DNA of 17,993 nucleotides from Verrucomicrobiota bacterium (GTDB lineage: Bacteria; Verrucomicrobiota; Verrucomicrobiia; Verrucomicrobiales; Verrucomicrobiaceae). Under the pieces are notes generated by a model that did no database searches, was not told where the DNA came from, and worked only from the letters and a program-made list of their open reading frames with translations. The stretch lies in the NCBI GenBank assembly GCA_009885275.1, contig VFKY01000172.1:1-17993 (forward strand). Reading direction: 5' to 3'. A program made the position numbers and the translations under genes. This document shows positions 5,796 through 13,942 of this stretch, one piece after another. The stretch's first letter is position 1; every line of letters starts with the position of its first letter.

Positions 5796-5853
5796 AGGAA
5801 ATACGTACTCAAAGCTTATTTCCTACTTTTCCCATGGGAATTTTTTAATAAGC
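5796..5853 (+). promoter_or_regulatory. Overlapping hairpins between the small membrane gene and cysJ
   Basis: Two perfect stems share bases. AGGAAATA (5796-5803) pairs with TATTTCCT (5817-5824), and GCTTATT (5814-5820) pairs with AATAAGC (5847-5853). They cannot form together. Inside the second lies the palindrome TTCCCATGGGAA (5829-5840), followed by six T residues. This could be an AT-rich terminator of the upstream pair or an attenuator-like leader of cysJ, which starts 128 bases further on. The rest of the 209-base gap shows no strong promoter and no recognisable riboswitch. Confidence 0.4.
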
Positions 5854-5981
5854 CCTTGCGCCATGCGTATTTAGAGTTAAGTATCTACGTTTCGAAAATT
5901 TCCTTCATCGGAAACACCGAACAGAGATTTGCCCGCCACAACTTCCCTCTTAATAACTCAATAATCCAGCCAACTGATTAA

Positions 5982-7751
5982 ATGCTTCCTGAGCACTCCC
6001 CGTTCTCTCCTGACCAGCGCCAGACTATTGATAGATTGATCGCTAGCTTTTCTCCCGCTCAGCGCTTCTGGCTTGGTGGATTTCTTTCTACGGGCGGAGT
6101 TGAAGTGGCAGCCCCCTCCTCTTCTGCGAACACCGTTCCGCTCACAATTCTATATGGTTCCGAATCTGGTAATTCAGAAAAATTAGCGGACCTTTCTGCT
6201 AAAGAGGCAAAAAAACGCGGCTTCAAAGCAAGTGTGAAAAACATGGCGGACATCACGTCTGCCGACTTGGGTAAAGTGGAGAATCTTCTTATCATTGTCA
6301 GCACATGGGGTGATGGCGAACCTCCAGACACTGCGACTTCTTTTTATAAGGGACTCATGACTGATACGCTGAGCTTACCGAAGATGCGTTACTCTGTCTG
6401 CGCTCTTGGCGATAGCTCCTACGCTCAATTCTGCAAGACAGGGAAAGACGTCGATGCTCGCCTTGAAGCTTTTGGCGCTTCACGCATCGCCCCACGTCAG
6501 GATTGTGATTTGGATTATGAAGACCTGCATCGCGCATGGTTGGACTCTGCTTTAAATGCTTTCGGTCCCATTCAGAGCGGCGCATCCAATACTGCCCCCT
6601 CTTATGCTCAAGAAGCCCCCGCCTCCTTATACGATAAGAAAAGACCTTTCCCCGGCGAATTAACCGAGAGGGTCCTGCTTAATGGCAAGGGCACGTCCAA
6701 AGAAACCTGGCACTATGAAATTTCCCTAGAGGACTCAGGCCTCAATTACGAACCCGGCGATGCGCTCGGCGTCATTCCTGTCAATGCACCCGACATCGTC
6801 GCAGGACTTCTGAAAGCATCCAAGCTCACTGGTAGTGAGCAAGTTGAAGTGAGTGGACACGGCAGCAAAATTCTTGCCGATGCCCTGCGTGAAGACTTCG
6901 ATATTACCGCACTAACGCGTCCCGTTTTGGCTAAACTTCAACTCCTTTTTAAATCAAAGAAACTAGCGGAGCTACTCGATGAAAACTCTGCCGCTAAACT
7001 AAAGGATTATCTTTGGGGGCGCTGGATCGTTGATGCCATCAAAGACTTTGCTCCAAAGGGCATCTCCGCCACGGATCTCGCTTCGCTTCTGCGTAAATTA
7101 CCACCACGCCTTTACTCCATTGCCTCAAGTCCTCTCGCCCATCCTGGAGAAGTGCATCTCACCGTAGCCTCTGTGCGTTATCAATCGCACGGATTGGCCC
7201 GCAAAGGTGTCGCCTCGACATATCTCTCTGATTTGGTAAGCAAGGGCAGCACCGTGCCTGTTTACACTCACGAAAATAAAAACTTTCGTCTTCCATCGGC
7301 TGGGGAAACCCCGATCATTATGGTCGGTCCCGGCACCGGAGTCGCTCCATTCCGCGCATTCGTCGAACATCGCGCAGAGCTCGGTCAGGCTGGCAAGTCT
7401 TGGCTATTCTTCGGTGATCAACATTACACCTACGATTTCCTATATCAGCTTGAGTGGCAGGAACATCTGACCAGTGGTGCTCTGACCAAGCTCGACGTCG
7501 CCTTCTCGCGTGATCAACCCGAAAAAGTCTATGTCCAGCATCGTATTCTGGACAAGGCCAAGGAACTTTACGCTTGGCTCGAGAGTGGCGCTCACTTTTA
7601 TGTCTGTGGTGATGCCTCACGCATGGCTAATGATGTGCATGAAGCGCTGATTACAGTCATCGAGAATCAAGGCAACAAGTCCCGTGATGCCGCGGAAGCT
7701 TATGTCGAGGACCTTAAAAAGACCAAGCGCTATCAGCGTGATGTTTACTAA
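5982..7751 (+). CDS. cysJ: Sulfite reductase (NADPH) flavoprotein subunit
   Basis: The 589-residue protein matches CysJ along its full length (about 599 in E. coli). A flavodoxin domain (about 54-195) has the FMN phosphate loop YGSESGNSEKLA (58-69) and LGDSSYAQFCKTGKDVDARL (142-161). The FAD domain (about 220-430) has R-L-Y-S-I-A-S-S (376-383) and GVASTYLSDL (409-418). The NADPH domain has GPGTGVAPFRAFVEHR (449-464), LFFGDQHYTYDFLY (475-488), the 2'-phosphate-binding SRDQ (509-512) and YVCGD (540-544). It ends KRYQRDVY like E. coli CysJ. It passes electrons from NADPH through FAD and FMN to CysI. An in-frame TAA directly before the ATG fixes the start. The gene lies 34 bases before cysI, surely one operon. 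Confidence 0.96.
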   Translation: MLPEHSPFSPDQRQTIDRLIASFSPAQRFWLGGFLSTGGVEVAAPSSSANTVPLTILYGSESGNSEKLADLSAKEAKKRGFKASVKNMADITSADLGKVENLLIIVSTWGDGEPPDTATSFYKGLMTDTLSLPKMRYSVCALGDSSYAQFCKTGKDVDARLEAFGASRIAPRQDCDLDYEDLHRAWLDSALNAFGPIQSGASNTAPSYAQEAPASLYDKKRPFPGELTERVLLNGKGTSKETWHYEISLEDSGLNYEPGDALGVIPVNAPDIVAGLLKASKLTGSEQVEVSGHGSKILADALREDFDITALTRPVLAKLQLLFKSKKLAELLDENSAAKLKDYLWGRWIVDAIKDFAPKGISATDLASLLRKLPPRLYSIASSPLAHPGEVHLTVASVRYQSHGLARKGVASTYLSDLVSKGSTVPVYTHENKNFRLPSAGETPIIMVGPGTGVAPFRAFVEHRAELGQAGKSWLFFGDQHYTYDFLYQLEWQEHLTSGALTKLDVAFSRDQPEKVYVQHRILDKAKELYAWLESGAHFYVCGDASRMANDVHEALITVIENQGNKSRDAAEAYVEDLKKTKRYQRDVY

Positions 7752-7785
7752 ACTGTAAGCGGCAATCTATAACAGAAATTTCTCC

Positions 7786-9507
7786 ATGTCCGACCAGAAA
7801 CAACTCTCCGCCAACGAAGGCATCAAAACACGCTCAAACTATCTCCGCGGCACCATCGCCGAAGGTTTGGCCGATTTGTCCACTGGTTCGCTCTCCGAAG
7901 ATGATCAGCAGCTCATTAAATTTCACGGGAGCTATCAACAAGATGACCGAGATCTGCGTCCCGACCGTCGGAAGCACCGCCTTGAGAAAGCCTACTCCTT
8001 CATGCTTCGCATCCGAGTGCCAGGAGGTATCGCAAGCTCACATCAATGGCTTGAGACAGACCGCATCGCGGAAGTTTACGCCAACGGCACCATCAAACTT
8101 ACCACACGGCAAGCTTTCCAACTTCACGGCATCATCAAAACCAATCTCAAACGTACGATTAAAGAGATTAACGATACCGCTATGGATACCATCGCGGCCT
8201 GCGGTGATGTGAACCGCAACGTGATGTGCAACCCGAATCCTTTTCTTTCAAGCATCCACGCGGAAGTGCTCAAAGCGGCTCAAGACATTTCCACTCACCT
8301 CACTCCCAACACTCGTGCTTATCACGAAATTTGGTTAGACGGCGAGAAAATAAAAACCAGTGAGGAAGACGAAGAGCCGATCTACGGCAAAACTTATCTA
8401 CCTCGTAAATTCAAAATCACCATTGCTGTGCCACCGAGCAATGATGTCGATATTTTCGCCAACTGCCTCTCGTTCATCGCCATCGTAGAAAACAGCAAAC
8501 TTGTAGGATACAACGTCGCTGTTGGTGGCGGCATGGGCATGACACATGGCAATGAAGCTACCTTTCCTCGGCTTGCCGATGTCGTTGGCTTTTGCACACC
8601 CGCTCAAGTTGTCGATGTCGCTGAGAAAGTCGTGCTCGTACAACGTGATTTCGGTGACCGCACTGATCGCAAGCATTCACGCTTAAAATACACCGTCAAT
8701 GATCGTGGTGCCGATTGGTTCCTCGCGGAGTTGAATAAATATCTTGGCTATACACTTCAGCCAGTACGTCCCTATGTTTTCAAAGACAATGGTGATCGCT
8801 TCGGATGGATCGAAGATGAGAAGGGCAACTTCCACTACACACTTTTTGTTGAAGGCGGTCGTGTTCTAGATACTGACGCTTACGCGATGCGCACCGGGTT
8901 ACGTGAGATCGCCAAAATCCATGAAGGAGATTTCCGTCTCACGGCAAACCAAAATGTGATTATTGCCAATATTTCACCAAAGAAGCGTGCGGCAATTGAG
9001 ACGCTTCTTACAAAATACGGCATGGCCAAAAGTCACGAGCGCAGTGCGCTCAGACTCTCTTCCATCGCCTGCGTATCTCTGCCTACATGCGGTCTTGCAC
9101 TCGCAGAAGCAGAACGTTATCTCCCAGATGTTATCACTGACCTCGAAACAACTCTTGAGGAAGTCGGGCTACGACATGATGCCATCACCATACGCATGAC
9201 CGGGTGCCCCAACGGTTGCGGTCGCCCCTTCATTTCCGAAATCGGATTTGTCGGACGTGGTCCTGATCGCTACAATGTCTATTTGGGTGGCGGCCATGCC
9301 GGAGAGCGTCTCAGCAAGCTCTACCGCCAAGATTTGCCATCCAGTGAGATCAAATCACTTCTTTCCCCCATCCTGAGCCACTACGCCAAGGAAAGAAATA
9401 CCGGTGAACATTTCGGGGATTTCGTCATCCGTTCAGGCTACGTCACCGCAACGACTCAAGGCAATGACTTCCATATGAATATCAAAAACGAAGCCTTGTC
9501 CGCCTGA
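7786..9507 (+). CDS. cysI: Sulfite reductase (NADPH) hemoprotein subunit
   Basis: The 573-residue product is close in length to E. coli CysI (570). It reduces sulfite to sulfide with six electrons for cysteine synthesis. The 4Fe-4S cluster and siroheme ligands are all present: Cys429 and Cys435 in ACVSLPTCGLALAEAERYLP, and Cys474 and Cys478 in TGCPNGCGR. Siroheme and sulfite-binding basic residues are seen in MLRIRVPGG (73-81), DVNRNVMCNPNP (141-152) and YLPRKFKI (204-211). Two pseudo-symmetric halves (about 60-335 and 340-555) are recognisable. It pairs with the upstream flavoprotein CysJ to form the holoenzyme. cysH, cysD/N and siroheme synthesis genes are not in the window. Transcription ends at the strong hairpin just downstream. 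Confidence 0.96.
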   Translation: MSDQKQLSANEGIKTRSNYLRGTIAEGLADLSTGSLSEDDQQLIKFHGSYQQDDRDLRPDRRKHRLEKAYSFMLRIRVPGGIASSHQWLETDRIAEVYANGTIKLTTRQAFQLHGIIKTNLKRTIKEINDTAMDTIAACGDVNRNVMCNPNPFLSSIHAEVLKAAQDISTHLTPNTRAYHEIWLDGEKIKTSEEDEEPIYGKTYLPRKFKITIAVPPSNDVDIFANCLSFIAIVENSKLVGYNVAVGGGMGMTHGNEATFPRLADVVGFCTPAQVVDVAEKVVLVQRDFGDRTDRKHSRLKYTVNDRGADWFLAELNKYLGYTLQPVRPYVFKDNGDRFGWIEDEKGNFHYTLFVEGGRVLDTDAYAMRTGLREIAKIHEGDFRLTANQNVIIANISPKKRAAIETLLTKYGMAKSHERSALRLSSIACVSLPTCGLALAEAERYLPDVITDLETTLEEVGLRHDAITIRMTGCPNGCGRPFISEIGFVGRGPDRYNVYLGGGHAGERLSKLYRQDLPSSEIKSLLSPILSHYAKERNTGEHFGDFVIRSGYVTATTQGNDFHMNIKNEALSA

Positions 9508-9523
9508 TTGACCTAACAGCTTC

Positions 9524-9566
9524 AAAACAAAGAGCCGACAGAGTTGATCTGTCGGCTCTTTGTTTT
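9524..9566. terminator. Bidirectional rho-independent terminator
   Basis: A perfect 18-bp stem pairs 9524-9541 with 9549-9566 around a 7-base loop (AGTTGAT). The GC-rich core is AGAGCCGACAG. The left arm begins with AAAACAA and the right arm ends with TTGTTTT, so each strand has a T-rich 3' flank. It lies 17 bases after the cysI stop and 18 bases after the stop of the convergent kinase gene, and would serve both. Confidence 0.93.
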
Positions 9567-9583
9567 AAAAAATGACGGGGCCT

Positions 9584-11779
9584 TTAAGCTGCGGGAGAAG
9601 AGCTAGAAGTTCTCCCCTGCTTCTTCGCACTGGAGGAATAGTAACTAGCGTAGTTGTAGTAAGTGTATTCCTTCAGATTGATGCTTGAGCGATTGAGAAT
9701 AATACCACCCATATTGACCTGACGGTCATAAAGCAGATCAAGCGCCTTGGAACTTAAACGCGCCATCGTGGAAGATATCCGCACTACAAAAAACACTTTA
9801 TCCAACTTGGGGGCAAAGCTGGCTGTATCATCCGCAACCAGCACAGGTGCGCTGTCGAAAATAACATAATCATACTCCTCCTTCATCTCCCTGAGCATTT
9901 CTTCCGTCAAGGTGGATAGGAAAAGCTCGGACGTCTGGTCCAGGGACTCACCTCGCGACAAAATATGTACCCCCTTGGTGCTGCACTCCTGCACGGCATC
10001 ACGCCAGTGGAGTTGTGACGTAAGCACTTCACTCAAGCCAGGTGTGGCCGCCACTTTGAATAGCTCATTCACTCCACCGCGACGCAAATCAGCATCAACT
10101 AAGAGAACGCGAGAACCACCCAAAGCGAGCGTCACCGCAAGATTGCAGACCGTAGTAGTTTTACCTTCATTGGGCACTGCGCTCGTAATCAAAATAACCT
10201 TGGGCGGCTTGCCTTCCTTCCAGTGTTTAAAAAGTATGGACGATCTCAAGTTACGAAAAGCCTCTGCATAAAGATGACGATCATCATTCGGCTGTAGTAA
10301 AGTCACATCCCCACGTGTCGTCTGTTCTGGAATCTGACCCAGTATCGTTTCATTGGGAAAAAGGGATTGAAATTCACTAAATGAATTCATGCGATCATCA
10401 AGACGGTCAAAGAGCAGTAATATCATGGTCCCTATGGCAAGACCAATCACCAGAGCAAAAACAAGCGGCAACCATAGCTCAGGCACGATGGGCGCGGCCT
10501 CCTGTGGACGCTGCATGATAGAAACCAGCCCTGAGGTAAGCGCCTGACTGTTGTCCAGACGATCCAATGCTTTTTTCCATTCTTCATAATCTTGTTTCGT
10601 ACGATCAAAGTCTCCTTTCATCGCTTGATGCATCACAATTTTGTCATTGGCTTCACGCGCCTTGCCTTCCCACTCCTTAATTAAGTCATTTAAAGAAGCT
10701 ATCTTAACATTCATGGTATCGAGACGACGCTTCCATTCATCCAGACTTTGCTGCTTATGAATATCGATTAGCGCACTTTGCATCTCAAGCTTCTCATCAA
10801 TTTCTTTGATGGACGGATGTTCCGCACGAAAAGTCCGCAATTTCTGAAGACGGTCCGCTTCAATCAGCTTCAAGTTCTGAAGTGCATTCAAATAATCTGT
10901 TTCAATACGGGACAATCCTGCCGAAAGATCTCCCCCTCTAGGCATTTCAATACTAGGAGCAACCGTATTAGGGGTTGGCGCTGGCGGTGGTGGTGTCAGC
11001 CCGGCAATTGGTTGGGTTGCAGCTCCTCCTTGCTTTCCTTTGAGATAGTCGTCCAATCCCAATTTTTCCATCATTCGTCTCTCCGTATCATAGAGATTCA
11101 GGTTGTTTTTCAACTGACTAAGATAGGCGGCAGCCTGATTGCGATCCCCCTCAAAGATGACTAGGTCGTTATTTTTAAGGAAAGTCTCTAAGTTGAGCGC
11201 TTTTTCTTTCACCGTCTTCTCTCGGCTAAGCACTTCTTCAATAACCTTGTTCATTTCTGTCGTAAGAGAGTTTTGCACCATTTCCTTACCGAAAGCGATG
11301 TATTCATCCAGAATCCCTTCCAGATAAACACGGGTATATTTCGCTTCAGCACCCTCTGCTTTGACATTTAGAATAGAGGACCCCTTGGTCTGAGTGACTC
11401 GAATTTCAACATCAATATCATTCAACTCGGGGTGCAAACTGCGAACTCGCTCCAGAGCGCGTCGCCTTAATTCACCACTCTCCAAAATTTCCATCTGCGT
11501 GCCATAGAAATCCTGTGGCATCATTTGATTCACCACCTTATCACTTTGATTTCCCCCTGAATTAATCTGCATGCCCGCCACCACACGACCAACTGTGCCA
11601 TATTTCGTGGTTTGCGTTGTAACTCTCAGCGCTTGAACACAGACAGCGATGGCCGCAGTTAGTAGTAAAAACCACCAGCGACGACGCAACAATATCTTAT
11701 ACCGCTGAAACTTGGCAGAAGTCTCGTGGAAACGGTTAAGATTTGAAGATGGGTTAGAGATAGTATCGAAGGCTTCCAT
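9584..11779 (-). CDS. Polysaccharide co-polymerase with tyrosine autokinase domain (Wzc-like)
   Basis: The 731-residue protein has the Wzc/BY-kinase layout. A first membrane span (about 34-50, WWFLLLTAAIAVCVQAL) opens a Wzz-type periplasmic region rich in coiled coil (about 170-410). This contains a Pro-rich insert (262-272). A second span follows (about 436-457). The cytoplasmic kinase has Walker A SAVPNEGKTTT (533-543), Walker A' VLLVDADLRR (558-567) and Walker B YVIFDSAPVL (638-647). The C-terminal tyrosine cluster holds Tyr705, 707, 708, 710, 713 and 714 (EYTYYNYASYY), where autophosphorylation occurs. Such proteins control chain length and export of exopolysaccharide. No glycosyltransferase, Wza or Wzy gene is adjacent. 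It converges on cysI and diverges from the prepilin cassette. Confidence 0.93.
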   Translation of the reverse strand: MEAFDTISNPSSNLNRFHETSAKFQRYKILLRRRWWFLLLTAAIAVCVQALRVTTQTTKYGTVGRVVAGMQINSGGNQSDKVVNQMMPQDFYGTQMEILESGELRRRALERVRSLHPELNDIDVEIRVTQTKGSSILNVKAEGAEAKYTRVYLEGILDEYIAFGKEMVQNSLTTEMNKVIEEVLSREKTVKEKALNLETFLKNNDLVIFEGDRNQAAAYLSQLKNNLNLYDTERRMMEKLGLDDYLKGKQGGAATQPIAGLTPPPPAPTPNTVAPSIEMPRGGDLSAGLSRIETDYLNALQNLKLIEADRLQKLRTFRAEHPSIKEIDEKLEMQSALIDIHKQQSLDEWKRRLDTMNVKIASLNDLIKEWEGKAREANDKIVMHQAMKGDFDRTKQDYEEWKKALDRLDNSQALTSGLVSIMQRPQEAAPIVPELWLPLVFALVIGLAIGTMILLLFDRLDDRMNSFSEFQSLFPNETILGQIPEQTTRGDVTLLQPNDDRHLYAEAFRNLRSSILFKHWKEGKPPKVILITSAVPNEGKTTTVCNLAVTLALGGSRVLLVDADLRRGGVNELFKVAATPGLSEVLTSQLHWRDAVQECSTKGVHILSRGESLDQTSELFLSTLTEEMLREMKEEYDYVIFDSAPVLVADDTASFAPKLDKVFFVVRISSTMARLSSKALDLLYDRQVNMGGIILNRSSINLKEYTYYNYASYYSSSAKKQGRTSSSSPAA

Positions 11780-11797
11780 AAATGTTCGGCAAACAGG

Positions 11798-11825
11798 ACT
11801 TTATTTGAGTTTATATCTTCATCAA
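11798..11825 (-). promoter_or_regulatory. Possible promoter of the tyrosine autokinase gene
   Basis: On the minus strand TTGATG (11820-11825) and TAAAGT (11798-11803) are spaced by 16 bases and each match the sigma70 boxes at 4 of 6 positions or better. The leader would be only about 12-15 bases, which suits a gene without a Shine-Dalgarno sequence. The AT-rich surroundings make chance matches likely. Confidence 0.33.
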
Positions 11826-11976
11826 GAAAACGGAAGCGGTATTTTACAATGTAATCACAACATGAGGGGCGCTAAAATGTTGGTTTTCTTCCCACCGTGC
11901 CCTGATATTTCACTGCCCATTGTTTAAAAATTCATGCAACGGGTTAGTAAAATAACAAGAAGACAATCAAAAATTG

Positions 11977-12019
11977 CATTGACCAGACTTAAAAAGTGTA
12001 GGTCAATGGAAAAACATTG
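11977..12019 (+). promoter_or_regulatory. Two-state hairpin in the leader of the Verru_Chthon cassette
   Basis: CATTGACC (11977-11984) and GGTCAATG (12001-12008) form a perfect 8-bp stem whose loop holds a second small stem, ACTT/AAGT. The 3' arm bases CAATG (12004-12008) can instead pair with a second CATTG at 12015-12019 around a GAAAAA loop, only 2 bases before the ATG at 12022. The two folds exclude each other. It could also be read as a DNA operator. The rest of the 242-base divergent gap is AT-rich; TAAAAT at 11948-11953 is a weak plus-strand -10 candidate. Confidence 0.45.
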
Positions 12020-12021
12020 TC

Positions 12022-12666
12022 ATGCCCGTAATAAAAAAACAGTACTATTTAGCTATTCATCAAGGCTTTACGCTCGTCGAATTACTTGTCGTCATTCTTT
12101 TTGTTACTTTAACGTTAGGATTGTTCACTTCGCTTACAAGCAAGCCTGACATCAGTCGCCGCCTAAACGCCGCTGGACAGCTTTTTTACGGTAAATTGAG
12201 AGAAGCGCGTAGCGTTGCCGCAATGAGGCAGAGCAATGCACGCTTACTTATTCACATGGATCATTCGCACTCTGATCTTCTCATGCATTCCGTCACGATT
12301 GTTGCGGAAACCGAACCCGGAAATAGCATTTGGGAACCTGTCGGCGCCCCCGAACGTCTCCCTGATGGTATCTTGTGGATTCCCAATGATGGAGTTAACG
12401 GATGGTCTGGAATCACCTCTTTTGGCGGACAGAATATGAATCTTGAGATTGAAATTGGCGGTTGGACGGCCAACACCACCTGCTGGGCCTATGAGTTCAA
12501 ACCTACAGGACGCATTTCTAGTCTGCGTTACGACTGCTATGTCGCGGAGGGATTCATCGATACTGACCTTCACCCCAAGCTGCTCAATCCACAAAATCTC
12601 CGCGGGTTGCGGGTAAATACCTACGGTCAAGTGTCCGAGGTGGCCACTTCACCTCTCCCTAAATAA
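12022..12666 (+). CDS. Verru_Chthon cassette protein D (GspH-like prepilin)
   Basis: The 214-residue product starts with a type IV prepilin leader. Gly15 is followed by FTLVELLVVILFVTLTLGLF, with Glu at +5, so a prepilin peptidase would cut after Gly15 and methylate Phe. The soluble part (about 45-214) is beta-rich in appearance and ends NLRGLRVNTYGQVSEVA, close to GspH/FimT-type ends (RGLRV...G). It is the first gene of a four-gene set matching Verru_Chthon cassette D-B-C-A and starts 7 bases before B. The start ATG is preceded by a hairpin leader and no Shine-Dalgarno sequence. By position and sequence it corresponds to the minor pseudopilin GspH. Direct function is not known. Confidence 0.85.
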   Translation: MPVIKKQYYLAIHQGFTLVELLVVILFVTLTLGLFTSLTSKPDISRRLNAAGQLFYGKLREARSVAAMRQSNARLLIHMDHSHSDLLMHSVTIVAETEPGNSIWEPVGAPERLPDGILWIPNDGVNGWSGITSFGGQNMNLEIEIGGWTANTTCWAYEFKPTGRISSLRYDCYVAEGFIDTDLHPKLLNPQNLRGLRVNTYGQVSEVATSPLPK

Positions 12667-12673
12667 ACGCCCT

Positions 12674-12943
12674 ATGACGCTTATAACTCATTCTCTTACG
12701 CGAAAATCACTCAGGGGATTCACACTTGCTGAGATTGCAATCACCCTGGGAATTGTTGCTGGCACCGCTCTTCTGATTCTAGGTATTTTCAGTACAGTAG
12801 CACAAAACGTAAAACGACTCAAGGAAGTGGAAGCTCCACTGCGTCCCGGACTAACAATCAATCCAACCATTAGTCACCCCAATCATCCTCTTCCTGACGA
12901 AGGCGGCCCATTTACGAAACATAGCAAACGACCTCCTCAGTAA
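12674..12943 (+). CDS. Verru_Chthon cassette protein B (GspI-like prepilin), short
   Basis: Only 89 residues long. The leader has Gly15 followed by FTLAEIAITLGIVAGTALLIL with Glu at +5, the prepilin signature. The rest is a short helix (STVAQNVKRLKEVE) and a Pro-rich, polar tail with no visible fold. This is shorter than the roughly 120 residues of GspI proteins. A downstream frameshift is unlikely because the next gene starts 10 bases after the stop and no homologous sequence lies in another frame. It may be a naturally minimal member or have lost its globular part. Position between D and C supports the family call. Confidence 0.7.
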   Translation: MTLITHSLTRKSLRGFTLAEIAITLGIVAGTALLILGIFSTVAQNVKRLKEVEAPLRPGLTINPTISHPNHPLPDEGGPFTKHSKRPPQ

Positions 12944-12953
12944 AATAGAGTCC

Positions 12954-13937
12954 ATGCAATTCCGCATCCAGCGTTACAGCTACAAAAAATCCGGATTCAC
13001 GCTTATTGAGGTGTTACTGTCTACGGTTATAGGGGTAAGCCTTATTCTGTTGCTGGCCAATGCCGCTATCGACACGGCAACAAACAATAAGCGACTCACC
13101 GAAGAATTGGATCGCAGCGCACGCGCGCGACTGGTTCTTGATCTTCTTGTAAACGACCTTCAATCCATAGTTTTACGCCGTGATACCAACAACTGGATTG
13201 CGATAGATGTGTTGTCAGATACCAAAAACTCCAACCACTGGCAGACCGCAGTTGGTCAAAAGCCCGACGAGGCATCTCTAGCACTTCAACCCAAGATCGA
13301 TTCAGAGACAGGAATGATCAATCCTGAGGACTACCGATTTGGCATCGCTGGAACATGGTTACGCTTCATCACCACCGCCGAAGATCGAAGCATATTCACC
13401 AGTGGAAAATTGGTGCCGGGCGACATCAATGCTGTCGCCTATCAGATCATTCGCCGAGCACTTCCATCCGTCCCATCCGCATCCGATTTAACAAACGCAG
13501 GCTATCAAATTCATCGTTCCATCGTGCGCGCTGATTTTACATTTGATACCGGCTATTCAGTGGAAACCTACAAAGGAACCTCAGATCTCGGTAGACCCGG
13601 CGAAATCAAATCACCACGCCTCGATAGTGTGGTGTGCGATCAAGTCATTGATTTTGGAATCATCGTCCATCAAATCAATAAGGACGGTAAGTTAGTACAA
13701 GGATTTCCTTCACGTGATCCCAGTCTAACTCCGCTGAAGAATCCATTAAAATACCGTGCTCCTCAAGACGGAATACCCGTACGCTTGGAAATTCTGGTTC
13801 GGATTATAAGCGGCAATGGAGCACGGGAACTGCGAGCCAGAGAACAGGGATCCATATCTCCTGATGATTGGTGGCAACTCGCCTACCGGGAAAGTCGAGT
13901 TTATAGCCGCACGCTTTCGCTCCCCCAAGCTTTTTAA
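12954..13937 (+). CDS. Verru_Chthon cassette protein C (GspJ-like prepilin)
   Basis: The 327-residue product has a prepilin leader with Gly14 before FTLIEVLLSTVIGVSLILLLA and Glu at +5. The helix continues as LDRSARARLVLDLLVNDLQSIVLRRD (about 58-83), the pattern of GspJ, where an arm of the first helix is followed by a beta domain. The remainder is a beta-rich globular region of about 240 residues that ends with WWQLAYRESRVYSRTLSLP, the usual C-terminus type of this cassette family. It is larger than GspJ (about 200). The gene is 10 bases after B and 5 bases before A. It should be cleaved by prepilin peptidase and sit in the inner membrane or a pseudopilus tip. Confidence 0.85.
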   Translation: MQFRIQRYSYKKSGFTLIEVLLSTVIGVSLILLLANAAIDTATNNKRLTEELDRSARARLVLDLLVNDLQSIVLRRDTNNWIAIDVLSDTKNSNHWQTAVGQKPDEASLALQPKIDSETGMINPEDYRFGIAGTWLRFITTAEDRSIFTSGKLVPGDINAVAYQIIRRALPSVPSASDLTNAGYQIHRSIVRADFTFDTGYSVETYKGTSDLGRPGEIKSPRLDSVVCDQVIDFGIIVHQINKDGKLVQGFPSRDPSLTPLKNPLKYRAPQDGIPVRLEILVRIISGNGARELRAREQGSISPDDWWQLAYRESRVYSRTLSLPQAF

Positions 13938-13942
13938 CGAAG

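Noticed and set aside
5854..5981. Sulfur-responsive riboswitch (SAM type) before cysJ
   Set aside because: No four-way junction or conserved SAM core could be found; only AT-rich hairpins further upstream are present.
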